Below are positions 13,242 through 24,334 of a stretch of 64,000 bases of DNA, in pieces. This DNA is from Cyanophora paradoxa (lineage: Eukaryota; Glaucocystophyceae; Cyanophorales; Cyanophoraceae), in contig QPMI01000207.1 of the NCBI GenBank assembly GCA_004431415.1, forward strand, positions 112,818 through 176,817, given 5' to 3'. Positions within the stretch are counted from its first letter, which is position 1, and every line of letters starts with the position of its first letter. The notes under the pieces are model-generated. The model ran no database searches. It saw only the letters and a list, made by a program, of their open reading frames with translations, and was not told where the DNA came from. The translations under genes were made by a program, and so were the position numbers.

Positions 13242-13873
13242 CGCCCCCGCTCCCTCCCCGCCCCGCCCCCAGCAGCCCTCCTCTCCGCTTCCTCCCCCTT
13301 CTCGCGCTCCCCAGCCTCGCCCGCCCCCGCCCCATGACCCCCAAGAGACAGTCCCGTCTAGCGTCCGTCCTCTTTTCTGGCAGCGTCGGCCGCTGCGCCC
13401 TCCCTGAAAATCCTTGTCCTTCATCTTTACGGGCCGCTATCTCCGCGTGTCATGCTTTGTTTAGTATTCAGGCAGGCATTGTGTTTTTCCTCCGTTCGAT
13501 ATGCTAGGATCAGTTTAACATCGACACAAACCATGCACACACTGGGATTGCGCGGGGGGGGGCTCCGTCAGGCCCCGTGAGGGGCGGCTCGGGCGAGGCC
13601 AGGGGCCGCGGGCGATGCTCCGTAATGCCCGGCGGCCCTAAATAGAGCCTCGGAGGCTCGGCGATGTTCAACGGTTGATCATCGGATGCTAGTGCCACGG
13701 TGCTCCTCTGGCTAGTCTTAGTAGTGCTATAGCTAGCAGTATAGTGCTCCTAACTTGCAAGTTTAGAGTTCCGCGTTCCGAAGTTCCGCGGGCCGCCCGC
13801 GGCCCGGCGGCTGGGCTTAAACTTAGAAAGTTTCGAAGTCCGCGCGATCATCGGATATCGATCGCGCCAAAAC

Positions 13874-14099
13874 TGACTCAGTGAGCGCTAGCGCTAGCTA
13901 GCTACAGCCCCGGGCCCTAGGGGCGACTTAGGCAGGTGGGTTTGTCTCCGTTACGGTTTTAGGCTTCAATTGCAAGGCTTCAGGGGTTTAGGCCTGGCCC
14001 CGAGCCCGGCGGCCTGCACCTGGCCCGCGGCCCCCAAGCCTGCCAGGCTGGGCCCTTGGGGCCTATAGCTAGCGCTAGCCTAGTAGCCTCACTGAGTCA
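13874..14099. repeat. 12-bp perfect inverted repeat flanking a GC-rich 200-bp core
   Basis: The left arm TGACTCAGTGAG (13874-13885) is the exact reverse complement of the right arm CTCACTGAGTCA (14088-14099). GCTAGCGCTAGC-type palindromes lie just inside both arms, so the imperfect pairing extends to about 30 bp. The right arm abuts the next inverted repeat. A MITE-like element or a structured 3' region are both possible; no target-site duplication was identified. Confidence 0.5.
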
Positions 14100-14396
14100 T
14101 GATCATCATGGCATGATCAGGGACGGGGCCGCGCATGGGCGGGGCGCCGGCCCGGCGGGGCCCCGGGCCCGGCCCTCTGATCATGAGAGCTCCCCGATTC
14201 GGTCCGAGGGTCCGAGGGTCCCGGAGTCCGAGGCCCCCTCCCCGGACTCCGGGAGTCCGAGGGCGGCCTAGAGCCCCCCCCCGCCTCGGGCCTAGCAATC
14301 GGCCCCGGGCTCTCCGAGCTTCGGAAGCTCAGTGGCCCGTCATCGCGGGCCACATGTACAGCCCCGGTTAGCCGTCGTGTCATGCCATGATGATCA
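14100..14396. repeat. 17-bp perfect inverted repeat enclosing a palindrome-rich core
   Basis: The left arm TGATCATCATGGCATGA (14100-14116) is the exact reverse complement of 14380-14396. The 263-bp interior is rich in nested palindromes (CCGGGCCCGG-like blocks, repeats of GAGGGTCC and GGAGTCCGAG). The element directly follows the preceding inverted repeat without a gap, which suggests one composite structure of about 520 bp. Confidence 0.5.
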
Positions 14397-14603
14397 GCCG
14401 TGCAGTGCCGCAGCACGTGCCCCCTGCCCTCACTTGATGAAAGACGGTGCGCCGGTGCAACTCAAAGAGAGCCTCGGAGTGCTCCTACGCGAGACTCGGC
14501 AGCGGCTCGAGCCTCGGAGAGGGCGACAGAGGAGGCGATTCTGCAGGGGGCGCTGGGCTGGAGACATACAGTGGCGGGCGGCGAGGGCCGGCCGGCCCGC
14601 TGC

Positions 14604-16146
14604 TCATTGGGTCTTCTTCGGGGGAGCGGCGGCCGGCGGGGGCGCCGGCTTCGGGGCCGCCGGGGCCGCCGGGGCCGGGGAAGGCGCGGGGGCGGGGCGG
14701 GGGCGGCCGCCCTGGGAGGGGCCGGCGCAGCAGGGGCCGCCGGGCGGGGGCCGGCGCCGCAGGGCCGCCGGGCGCGGGGTGGCCGCAGCAGGGGCGGCCG
14801 GGCGGGGCGCGGCAGCGGCAGGGCCGCTGGGCGCGGGGCGGCAGCAGAGCCAGCCGGGGCGGCGGGCTTCGGGGCGGGGGCGGGGCGGGGACGGAGAGGG
14901 CTTGGGAGCCGAGGCGCCGGGGGCGGCTGGGCCGGGGCTTGGCCCTGAGCGGCCTGCTGGGCGGCCTGCTGAGCGGCTTGCTGGGCCTGCAGCCTCGCCT
15001 GCGCGGCGGCGGCGGCGGCGGCCTGTACCAGCGTCAGCGAGCAGACGGCGGGGCGGGGCGGGGCAACGCGGGGGCGGGACCTCGGCGGCTGCGGCAGCCT
15101 GCGCGGCGGCCTGGTGCCTTCCAGTCAGAACACGGAAGGGGTACGTGAATGCGCGGGCGGGGGGTACCTCCTCACGCTCGCCCTCGAGGTCGCGGAGGAG
15201 GAGGCCGTCGTAGCGCGTCTCGCCCTTCTTGCCGCGCACGGCGTTCAGCACCGACTTGAAGCGCGCGTAGTTGCTGAAGAAGAAGCCGAGGAACATGCGG
15301 TCCATCACCGACGGCGGCTTCTCCGACTGCCCGCAGATGATCTGGCGCCGGGGCGGTCAGAGGCGGGAGCCGCGCGGGCCGGGGCGGGCGGGGCGGACCT
15401 TGTCGTCCTTGTCGCCTGCGTCGACAAAGCGGACGACGCCGTAGACGGGGTACGTGCCGCGGTGCCCGAAGGGGAGGCGCTTGCCCAGGATGAGCACGTC
15501 GAGCGGGTCCCCGTCCTCCTGCTGGATGTCTGGGATCGAGCCGTAGTTGTACGGCGTCGGCAGCGGGCTGATAATGTCGATCGAGCCGTCCTGCTTCCGC
15601 TTCACGAACGACCAGCGTGGCACCTGGCGCGCGCGCGGGTTGAGGAGAGTAGCGCGGATAGCGGGAACCGGGCTGCGGGAGAGGAGGCGGGGCACGGATC
15701 GGTTTCCTCACCTCAATAACGACGTTGGCCTGCGTGAGGCTGAGGATCACGTCGTCGGTCGCCTTGATTATCGGGCCTATCGGCGCCGCGAGCAGCCCCT
15801 CCTGCTGCTCGCCGGTGGCGCTCGAAGCTACGTCGCGCTCTGCGACGATCCGGCTCCGGCGGCCAAATCCCAGCCCGCCGACCAGCCGAGCGACGAAGGG
15901 CGCGCTGTGGGCGATGCACTGACGAATGAAAGGCTGCCTCCGTATCGCGTCCTGCTTGCGAGGTGCATTCCGAGGGGCGACAGCAACCGCTTTCGACTGC
16001 TTCGACCTGGCTGGCCGCGCCGCGGCGGCGACTTGCGCCCGCTGCAGCCGGAGAGGCGCTTCAAGCCGCACTCGCGGCAGCTCAAATGAGATGCCAGCGA
16101 ACAGGGGCCGCTGTGCCGCCGAAGGGCGCGCGGTTTGGCGCGGCAT
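14604..16146 (-). CDS. Soluble inorganic pyrophosphatase (family I) with Ala/Pro/Gln-rich tail
   Basis: Hydrolyses pyrophosphate to two phosphates. Core motifs are WSFVKRKQDGSIDII, PYNYGSIPDI and the family I signature DGDPLDVLILG (about 15.49-15.55 kb), followed by FVDAGDKDDK. The acidic metal-binding residues are therefore present. The segment DRMFLGFFFSNYARFKSVLN lies downstream at about 15.3 kb. The N-terminal extension from about 16146 (MPRQTARPSAAQRP) is basic and Ser/Ala-rich, compatible with an organelle-targeting presequence. An intron joins NVVIE to VPRWSF. After the catalytic domain the protein continues into an Ala-Gln then Pro-Ala-rich tail ending PPKKTQ at 14604. The tail changes frame in the C/G runs, so an indel in the sequence is likely. 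Start and tail are uncertain; the core is secure. Confidence 0.8.
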
Positions 16147-16302
16147 CTTTTGCACGATACCCAAGTGTGACCTGTTCCCCCTTCCTTGCCCCCCCCCCCT
16201 TCCCGCCTTTTTAGCCTTGACGCCTAGGCCAGCTTGCTTACGACTTGCACCGTGGTTTGCAAAGGCGACTTCAATCGGCGCACTGCACAAGACGAGTGCT
16301 GC

Positions 16303-18120
16303 TCAGGAGGCGCGGAGGGAGTGGCGGCTCATGGATACGATCATGACGAGGAAGATGGGGAGCATGGCGACGACGGCCACCAGCCAGGCCACCCAGCCCC
16401 TGCCGCACCGTTTGGGGGGAGGCGGCCGTCGGCGCCGCGCTGGGGCCGGGGGCGGACCCGCGGGGGATGGTGGAGGGGTCGAAGACGGGGGCGGCGACCT
16501 CGCGCCACGCGTCGGCCCAGCGGCGCCGCTGGAAGGGCTCCACGCCGGCCGCGAGCTCGCGCAGGCGGGCGGCGCCGGCGGGGAAGCCGGCGAGGAGGGC
16601 GCGCAGCTGGCCGGCGAGCTGCTCGCCCGAGTCGAAGAGGAGCCCGTTCTGCCCGTCCTGCACGAGCTCCCCGATGCACGCGAAGGCGCGGGCGCAGACC
16701 GGCAGCCCGCAGCCGAACATGTCCACCACCTTCATCGGCAGGTCCAGCCCCGACGACGAGGCGTGCAGGCACACCCCCAGATCCGCCGACCCTGCGCGCC
16801 GCCTCGGCACCGGCAGCGGGGCGAGGCCGGGGCGGGGTGGGCAGGGACCGATGAGGCGGGGGTAGTCGTCGGGGGCGAGCCAGAGGGTGTGGACGGCGCA
16901 GCGGCGGAGCTGCAGCCCGGCGATCTCCCGCTCGTACCGCTCCCGCAGCGGGCCCCGCCCTGTGATCAGGAAGAGCGCCCGCGGCAGCTCCTCCTCCCTG
17001 TGGCGCGGCTCGCCAGGGAGTGGGGAAGGGTAGGGTGTACGCGGACGCGGCGTCGTAGGCGCGGACGGCGTGGAGGAGGAGGGAGAAGTCCTCGTCGGGG
17101 GTCCACGAGGTCGACGAGACGACGATCGCGGGGCGGTCCGCGCGCAGCGCCGGCTCCCCGCCCCCGCCCTCGAAGCGCCCCGCCAGCGCCCCCGGGATCT
17201 CCCGCTCGAGCCGCTCGAAGAGCTGCCGCCCCGCGTCCGGCGCGCTCCGGGGCGGCCGGGCCTGGGGGAGCGCGCCTCGTACTGCTCGCGGACGGGCGTG
17301 CGTCGGAAGGACTCGAAGGGCCGGTCGTGGAGGGCCTGGGCCCTGCCCGCGGCGTGAGGCTGGCCCCGGCGCGCGCCAGGGCGCCCGGCGCCGCACGCAC
17401 TTGATGCGCCAGCGCGTGGCGAGGTCCTCCTGCATGGCGCGCGTGACGCAGAAGTTCGCGTGCGCCCCGCGGCCAAACCACCGCTCGATCCTGCGGGTCC
17501 CTCAGGGGGGGGCGGGCGGGCGGGCGGGGCGGAGGGGCGGACCGCTCGGCGAGGCGGACGAGGGGGTGGCGGGGGCCGAGGCTGATGCCCATCAGCGAGT
17601 ACGCGTAGTTGTGCCAATCGAAGACGAGCCGCACGCCGCGGAAGGCCGCCACCAGGTGCACCACCAGCAGCGTCGGAATGGCCGGCGGGATCTGCGGCAC
17701 CGCCCCGCTTGGCGCGCGTCGACCTGGCGGCGGGCGGGGGCGGCGCGCCTGCACGAGGAGGTAGTCCGGGCGCTGCGTCTTGAAGCCCAGGATCCAGACG
17801 AGCTGCAGGATCTGGTAGAGGACCTTGAAGGGCGCGTACAGTAGGAAGAGCGACCGCGGAAAACGTCGCGTCGCCGGTTCCTTCAAGAGGTGTAACGCTA
17901 TGTGCTTGTGCGACGTTAACGCCTCCAGCGGCTTCGAGCCTGAGGTTCGCAGCGTCGGGCTTGTCAGCCAGGTCCGTTCGACGAGCCGGCCGGCGGGCGC
18001 ACCGCCATAACCAATCACGTCGACGTCGTCGCACGTTGGCATGGCGGCAAGGGACACCGCGTGGTACTGCATCCTCGGGCTCCGGCCGACATCGCCGAGC
18101 ACCAGGACCGCGACGCGCAT
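16303..18120 (-). CDS. ALG1: ALG1 chitobiosyldiphosphodolichol beta-mannosyltransferase (apparent frameshift near 3' end)
   Basis: Adds the first mannose from GDP-Man to GlcNAc2-PP-dolichol on the cytosolic ER face, in N-glycan precursor assembly. The start at 18120 gives MRVAVLVLGDVGRSPRMQYH, the classic ALG1 N-terminus. It is followed by hydrophobic LFLLYAPFKVLYQILQLVW, DWHNYAYSLMG, the family motif SSTSWTPDEDFSLLLHAV (about 17.1 kb) and GLDLPMKVVDMFGCGLPVC (about 16.72 kb). The last segment encodes a C-terminal hydrophobic helix, WLVAVVAMLPIFLVMIV, ending SLRAS at 16303. That helix is one frame off from the preceding catalytic exon, and a G/C run at about 16408-16417 lies between them. I read this as a homopolymer indel rather than a broken gene. 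Several C-rich introns split the gene. Confidence 0.88.
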
Positions 18121-18245
18121 CCTCGTCCTCGCTAATTCCAAGCACGATTCGACGCGCTTGCGAAGCCCGCCGATCAATCGGCCCCAGGGGCGCGATGCTA
18201 TCGATCTAGCTGCTCGATCAAATTCGTCGGGTACCCGGGACCGGG

Positions 18246-19739
18246 ATGGCAGCGCCGCCGCTCTCGATCGGCTACATTGTGAACGCAAAGAAGCTGAAGG
18301 GCTTTCTGCCTGAGCTCCTCAGCTATGCCTGGTGCGCCGGCCGGTTTTGGTTGGGTCTTCCCAATTCGAACAGCGCCCGCAGCGAGCGCGGCTGCGCGGC
18401 CACGGCCGTGAGCCTAGAGGAGCCGGTGGATGCACAGGGATCATTCGACATCATCTTGCACAAGGTGCGTCCTGCGCGCCAGCCTTCGGCGCCTGCGCGC
18501 TGAACCGCCGCAGATCAACCAGGAGCTCATCGACGAGGCGACCGACGAGCGGGCGCGCCGAATGGTCAGGCGCCTGGAGGTTCGCAAAGCTGCGGGCGCT
18601 GCGTGCACACGCCCGCGGACTCCGACGCGTGCCGGTGGCGGGCGCAGCGGTACGCGGAGGAGAACCCGCGGGTGGCGGTGGTGGACCCTCTGCCGGGCGT
18701 GCGGAACGTGCTGGACCGCGTGCACATGTCCCACGCGCTGAACGGCGTCCTGCGGCAGCTCGCTGGTGCGGCGCGCGGCCCACGCGCCAGCCCCGCGGTC
18801 ACCCCGCGCCGCCGGCAGAGGAGGGCCTGCCCTTCGCGCCGCTCCCCTTCGCCGAGGCGCGGGAGCCGCTGGACGAGGCCGGGCTCGAGCGCCTTGTGCG
18901 GGACGCCGGCATGGCCTTCCCCCTCCGTGCGCCGCCCCGCCCCCCGCGCCCCGGCGCGCTGCGCGAGGCGGAGGGGCGCAGTGTGGAAGGCCCGCGTGGC
19001 GTGCTCAACGGGCGAGGCCCACGAGATGGACCTCGTCATGTCGGCGCGGGCCGCGGGGCGGCTGTGGGGCCCCGGGGGGGCGCGTGCGCGGCCCGAGGGC
19101 GTGCTGCAGCAGTACGTGCCGCACGGCGCGGTCCTCCTCAAGGTGTACGTCGCCGGGCGCCACATCGAGCTGCTCCACCGCGGCTCCCTCAGGGACCTCG
19201 GTCCGCCCCGGCCCCGCCCGCACCGCCGGCCCGCGGCCTCGAGCGCCGTGCACGTGCAGGGGGGGCGGACCTCGGGGGGGAGCCCCTCGTTGCGTTCAAC
19301 AGCCAGCGGGCGCCCCCAGAACTATTTCCCCCGCTCGAGTGCACGCCAGAGCGGCCGCCGGCGCCCCCCGAAGCCGCCTTGCGCCGCGCGGTGGAGCTCA
19401 CGTCCCGCGAGCTGGCGCGCCCGCTGGCCGGCCGGCCCCGCCCCGCCCGCGCGCCGGCCGTGACCGCCGGACAGGGGATCACGCTGTTCGGCGTCGACAT
19501 CATCCGCTCCCGCCTCACCGGCCTCTACTCCATCGTCGACGTCAACTTCTTCCCGGGTGGCCCACCCCAGCCCCGGACCCCTCCCCCCTGACGCCCGGGC
19601 GGCAGACTACAAGGGGATGCGGGACAGGGACGAGCGCCTGCTCGAGCACCTCCGCTCCTGCGCCGCGGCCGCGGCCGCCGCCGCCGCCGCGGCCGCCGCA
19701 CGCGACGCCGCCCTCCCCGACCACAGCCTTGCGTGTTGA
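18246..19739 (+). CDS. ITPK1: Inositol-tetrakisphosphate 1-kinase (ITPK1 type)
   Basis: ATP-grasp kinase acting on inositol tris- and tetrakisphosphates in cytosolic inositol phosphate metabolism. The start at 18246 gives MAAPPLSIGYIVNAKKLKGF, like the family N-terminus. It continues with FDIILHK, INQELIDEA, VVDPLPGVRNVLDRVHM (the substrate-recognition block), HEMDLVMSARA and LQQYVPHGAVLLKVYVAG (19.10-19.16 kb). The metal-binding part is FGVDIIRS and IVDVNFFP, with the expected Asp and Asp-x-Asn residues, followed after a short intron by DYKGMRDRDERLLEHL. The gene ends at 19739 in an Ala-rich tail. Introns are short and C-rich. It is divergent from ALG1, with 125 bp between starts, so a shared promoter is likely. 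Confidence 0.85.
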
Positions 19740-20033
19740 ACGGACGCCGTGTCCGCTGCCGGCCTCGAGCTCCCGGGGGGGCATGCGTCGTGGCCATGAG
19801 GCTCCCGGTCCACCGAGCAGGCCTAGGGCGGCCGACCAAAGCAGGACGACACGGCCGGCGGAGGCTGTCAAGGCCTGGGGGCGGCCGCGAGCTTGGAGAC
19901 CCCCGAGGGGCGGCCCTGGCGGCGGTCAAGGGCGCCGGCGCAGGCGGAGGGGCGCGGGGCGGCTCACCAGCGGGGCCGCGTCCAGCGTTGACGCTGTGAG
20001 CGGTGCGGCGGGCCCCGCTCGTCGAATCGAAAG

Positions 20034-21740
20034 TCAGCCCGGCGTCGCCTCGAGCTCTGGGACGCAGCGAGGCGGTCGGCGAGGGCGCAGCGAAAGCGAG
20101 CGAGCGGACCCGAGTGAGCCGTGTGCAGGGCCGTCGTCTACGGCGGCGCGCTCTCGCGGGAACAGCTCGCCTCGCCGGCGCCTCCCGCCGCCTCCAGCCC
20201 CCCCCTGCGCATGCGCGCTGCGGCGATCGGCACGGGACCCAGAGGCCGTCGCGAGGGAAGCGGCGCACGGCAGGGCGGCGGCCTGCCCATGCGGCGCGCT
20301 GCCGGCGGGAGCGGGCGCTGGCCCTGCGGGAGGTGCGTGCTGCGGGGCCCCGTGAGCGACGAGGGGCGCGGGCGCGGGGCCGCGGACCCTCGCCCGGTGC
20401 ACAGTGCGGTGACGCCCCACAGCGGAGGCCGTCGCGAAGACGCGCCCGCAGCCGGGCTCCGGGCAGGCGTGCGCGCCCTGCGGGGCGTCGGCGCCGGCCT
20501 CACCAGTCTGAGGGAAAGGCGAGGGGCGCACGGGCGGGGCGTGGACGGAGCGGTGGCGGGCGAGGGGTGCGGGCCCCGCGAACGCCTTCGTGCAGCCGGG
20601 GAAGTCGCAGGGGAGCAGGGCGGGGGCCGCGTGAGAGAGCGCGTGCGCGGCCGCGCCCTGCGCCGTCGCGAAGCGCCGCCCGCAGCCCGGGTGCCCGCAC
20701 GCGTGGGCCGGCGGGCCCCGCTCCAGGTGCACAGTCACGTGCGAGCCCAGGCCGCCCGCAGAGACGAAGGCCTGCCGCCCCGTCAGCCGCCGCTCCGGTC
20801 AGATCTAGATCTGATCTAGAGAGGATCGGACAGGCTGGCACCCGCCCGAAGCCGGGGTGCCCGCATCGGTACTGGGCTTGCTGTTGGCCTGCGCCGAGGC
20901 TGGTCCATCTAGAGCTCAGGCGGCGCGGCAAACCGACTGGAATGGGTCGAGATCGCGGACCGGCGCTCGGAGTGCCAGAATGCGTGCGCCTGCAGAGCCC
21001 GCGAGGTGTCGAAGTCCTTCCCGCAGCCTTCATGCTGGCACGCGAAGGGCACCGGCGCCCTGTGAGTGCACGAGCACGCCCAGTCGCACGGAGGCGGAGG
21101 GCCTCGACCTCACCTGCGGGGCGGGGGCGTGGGCGGTCGAGCGGTGACCTCCGAGCGCCGACGCGGAGGAGAAGCTGCGCCCGCAGCCAGCCTCTGGGCA
21201 CGCGAACTTCCCCTGGCCGGCGGTACGGTATGAGAAACGAGGGACCGAATGATCATGCATGAAAAGGCGAATTAGAAAGACGGACCGGGCCAGCCGCGAC
21301 GTGCGAGGAGCGATGCGCGTTCAGGCCGAGCGGCGAGCGGAAGGACTTCCCACAATCTGTGCACCGGTGTTCGCCCTTTAATTTCTTCTCGTGAGACGCG
21401 CGCGGGTGAACTGCGGGTGTAGCAGGCGGCCCGACGGCACCAGGGCGAACACGTGGGAGAGCTTGTGCGCGTTCATCGCTTGCACAGTTCTGAATGACTT
21501 CCCGCATCCTTGGTGAGGACACGAGTGTACTGGCTGATTTGCATCTTCCTGGTCTGATTTGGAGCCGCGCGTACGTGCGATCTGCGCATCACTTCCACCT
21601 ATAGCCCCTTCTATCCCGCTTTCGGCCGCGGCAAGCACGTCTGCATCGCCGCTGGCTGCCGCTGGTGCCAGCGCTGAAGATGTGGGCGCTCGCTCCTGCT
21701 CCTGCCGGGCGCGCTTTGAGAGCTCGATCTCTTCGTCCAT
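20034..21740 (-). CDS. Multi-C2H2 zinc finger protein (TFIIIA-like finger spacing)
   Basis: Probable nucleic-acid-binding protein. From the Met at 21740 (MDEEIELSKRARQEQE) an acidic, Ser/Ala-rich leader precedes the fingers, each split from the next by a short intron. The fingers are CPHQGCGKSF...HKLSH (about 21.5 kb), CTDCGKSFRSPLGLNAH (21.33), CPEAGCGRSFSSASALGGH (21.2), CQHEGCGKDFDTSRALQAH (21.0), then HACGHPGCGRRFATAQ, CDFPGCTKAFAGPAPLARH and CPEPGCGRVFATASAVGRH (20.72-20.40). A half finger (FVSAGGLGSHVTVH) near 20.76 kb indicates at least eight in total. The CxxxxC spacing with conserved Gly resembles TFIIIA and plant-type fingers. Met 21740 is preferred over 21887, because the latter would overlap the start of the divergent ATPase gene. 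The C-terminus at 20034 is less certain. Confidence 0.75.
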
Positions 21741-21827
21741 CCGGCTGAGCGAGCCCGCGGCCGAGCGAGCCGCGGAACCGTCCGAACCGTCGGAACCGCC
21801 GCGCGTGGGGTACGCGTCGGGCAGACG

Positions 21828-24233
21828 ATGTTCTCGGCGGCGGCAGCCCGCCTTCGGGCGCGGCTGGCGGCCTATGCTGCGAGTCAAGCGTCCCGTCAGG
21901 CGAGCAGCAGCGCGGGGCCCAAGTCGGACCCGCTCGGCGACAGTTTCCTCCGCCTGCTAGATCGGCTGCTCGATGGCGCCATCAGCGCAGGGAGATTCGT
22001 TCATGCGCGTCAGAATAGCCTCATGGCCGCCTACGGACGCTACGTGGTACGTGCTGGAGCCGCTGCCCGCCTTCGCTGCGCTGCTCGGCCGTCGCCGCCG
22101 CCGCTCGCCCGCCACAGAGCGTGGCCTCTAGCTATAAGTGTAGCTACATAGAAGGGCGTCGCTTCTTTCGTCCCCGTTAGGATGCGGCCCTGGCCGACTG
22201 CTCTTCCAACGCCAATTTTCCTTATCCATCGACTACACCTTTCGGCCCCGCCTCGAGTCCTTACTCACCCTTCGTGGACGCCCGCAGCTGCTCTCTTTTG
22301 CGGGCCCGCCTCTGGGCTACGCTTCGTACTACCTGTACGCGGACCAGTTCAAGGCCGACCTCTGTGTGGAGGCCCTCGCGCGCGTCGACGAGCTCCCGCA
22401 GGCCGAGAACTGGATTGGCCGCGAGCAGGAGATCGAGCAGCTGCAGGCGCTGCTCGCAGGCTCACCGGAGCGGATCATCCTCCTCAGCGGGGGGCAGGAC
22501 AGCGGCAAGAGCGCGCTGATGAACCGCGTGCTGGCCGGGCGGCCCTACGTCCTCAAGATGGACCTGCAGGCCAAGAGCATCGCCGACGTCGACGGTGCCC
22601 CCGCCGCCGGCGCCCTCGCGCCTGCCGCCGTCGGTGGCGCTTGCGAGGGCTGAGCGGGGACGGCGGGCGCAGTCTTCGTGCGCTACTTCATCGAGTCGAT
22701 CAACGCGCAGTTCCTCTCGCTGCGGACGTGGGCGCTGGACTGGCTGCCGCTGCAGGGCACGAGCAACTGGAAGTGGAAGAACAAGCTCTCCCTCCTCGAC
22801 TTCCAGCGCGCCCTCGCCTGCCTCAACGAGGCCCTCGTCCGCATCCGCGAGCAGAGCGGCGGCAAGGCGCGCCCCCGCCCCCGCCCCGCCCCACCCCGCC
22901 GGCCGGGGGGGCGGCTGTGCGAGGCGGGCGGGGCGCAGGCGCTGCCGGTGATCTGCATCGACGACGAGGAGACGCTGCTGCGGCTCTCGGAGCGCGGGGA
23001 CGGGCGCGTGCTCGTCGACTGCCTCCTCAAGTGGGCCGTCCACGTCACCAAGGAGGCCCAGCTCGCCCACGTCGTCTTCGCCCCCTCCCACCGCTTCTCC
23101 GCCGCCTACCTCTCCCCGGGTCTCCGGCCGCCCCCCGCCGCCCCGCGCGCCCCGCCGCATCTGAGCCGGGGCGTGCGCAGAGGGCGGGATGGAGGGGCGG
23201 GTGAAGCAGATCTGCGTGGGGGACTTCACGCGGGCCGAGGCGGAGGCCTTCATCCGGAGCCGCCTGCCCGGGGCCTCGGAGGGGGACGTCGCGGTGGCGG
23301 TGGGGGCGCTGGGCGGGCGCATCACGGACCTGCAGACGTTCGTGCGGAGCGTCAAGGCCGGCATGACGGCGGCGGCGGCGGTGGCGGAGATGGTCGGGCA
23401 GGCCCGCGAGGCCCTCCGCCTCGACCTCCTCGGCCGCCCCGGCCCCCCGCGCCGCTGGTCCCCCCCGCAGGCCGTCGCCGCCCTCCGGTGCCCTCCACTC
23501 CCCTCCAGCTCCCGCCGCGGGGCGAGGGCCGGCGCTGACCCCTGCGGGCAGGCTGCTGGCGGCGCGGCACCCGGACGGCGTGGAGGCCGGCGAGCGCGAC
23601 GGCGCCGCCAGCGAGATCAAGGCCCGCGGCGCGCTCGCCGGGCGGGGCGGGGCGCTGAGGGGCGGGGCGCAGGTGCTGCGGGAGGCGTTCGAGCACGACG
23701 CGGCGGCCCTCGCTGAGGCCGTCTCCGACGGGCTCCTCGGTGCGGCCCGCCCCGCCCCGGCCCCGCCCCCCACCTTCGTCCAGCCCCGCCCCCGCAGCGC
23801 TCCGCGTCGGCTGGACCCCCGACATCGGCGGCAAGCCCAAGGTCCGCCCCGCCGCCCCGCTCCGCCGGCCTCCCCTCCGGGCCGGCGGCGAGGGGGCGCA
23901 GGAGCGGACGTACATCTGCCCGGGCTCGCCCCTGCTCCTCACCGCCTTCCGGGCGATGGCGGAGGACCCCGGTGCGCCCCGCGCGCGCCCCGGCCCCTCC
24001 CCGCCGCCCACGGCGCCCCCGCAGAGGACGCGCCGCTCCTCGCGGCGGGGAAGGAGGGCGAGGAGGCGGAGGCGGCGGCGGCGGGGAAGCAGAGGCGGGT
24101 GGCGGGGGTGGACGTGGTGCGCGAGACGAGGGAGCTGGAGCAGGACATGGCGGTCGTCGAGGCGACGCGGCCGCACCTCCGCCTCGCCGACAAGCAGGCC
24201 GCCCTTCTCCGCGCCGAGCTCGCCCAGGCCTAG
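21828..24233 (+). CDS. AAA+/STAND-like P-loop ATPase
   Basis: The start at 21828 gives an Ala/Arg-rich N-terminus (MFSAAAARLRARLAAYA) that could be a mitochondrial or plastid presequence. A short segment YASYYLYADQFKADLCVEAL is followed by the ATPase core. WIGREQEIEQLQALL is the GRE box typical of ATPase_2/AAA_16 proteins, LLSGGQDSGKSALMN is Walker A (about 22.49 kb) and LPVICIDDEETLL is Walker B (about 22.95 kb). Downstream is a helical region (KQICVGDFTRAEAEAFIRS, GGRITDLQTFV), then further exons ending LRAELAQA at 24233. The family resembles prokaryotic-type STAND ATPases and some mitochondrial AAA proteins; I cannot choose between them. It is divergent from the zinc finger gene, with about 90 bp between starts. 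Confidence 0.65.
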
Positions 24234-24334
24234 CGCGCCCCCGCGCCCTCTGTAAATGTATTCCGTAGTTCTCACGGACTGCGGCGGCCGAGGGGGGAGG
24301 TGCGGGGGCGCCGGCAGGGGGGCCGGGCCCGCGC

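Larger units (their letters stand above)
13242..14603. other. Convergent intergenic region with palindromes and inverted repeats
   Basis: About 1.36 kb separates the 3' ends of the TRP-like gene and the pyrophosphatase gene. It is far more AT-rich in patches than the genes and full of short palindromes (GCTAGC, TGATCA, GGGCCC). The motif TGATCATCGGAT occurs at 13676, and GATCATCGGAT at 13846. Two inverted-repeat pairs described separately sit at 13874-14099 and 14100-14396. Open frames here are short, palindromic in sequence and lack any recognisable domain, so I call no gene. Confidence 0.6.

Noticed and set aside
14056-14371. Short open frames in the convergent intergenic region
   Set aside because: They arise from palindromic GC blocks on both strands at once and have no splice or domain support.
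15114-15719. Plus-strand open frame over the pyrophosphatase gene
   Set aside because: Antisense to DGDPLDVLILG and neighbouring catalytic exons; no domain of its own.
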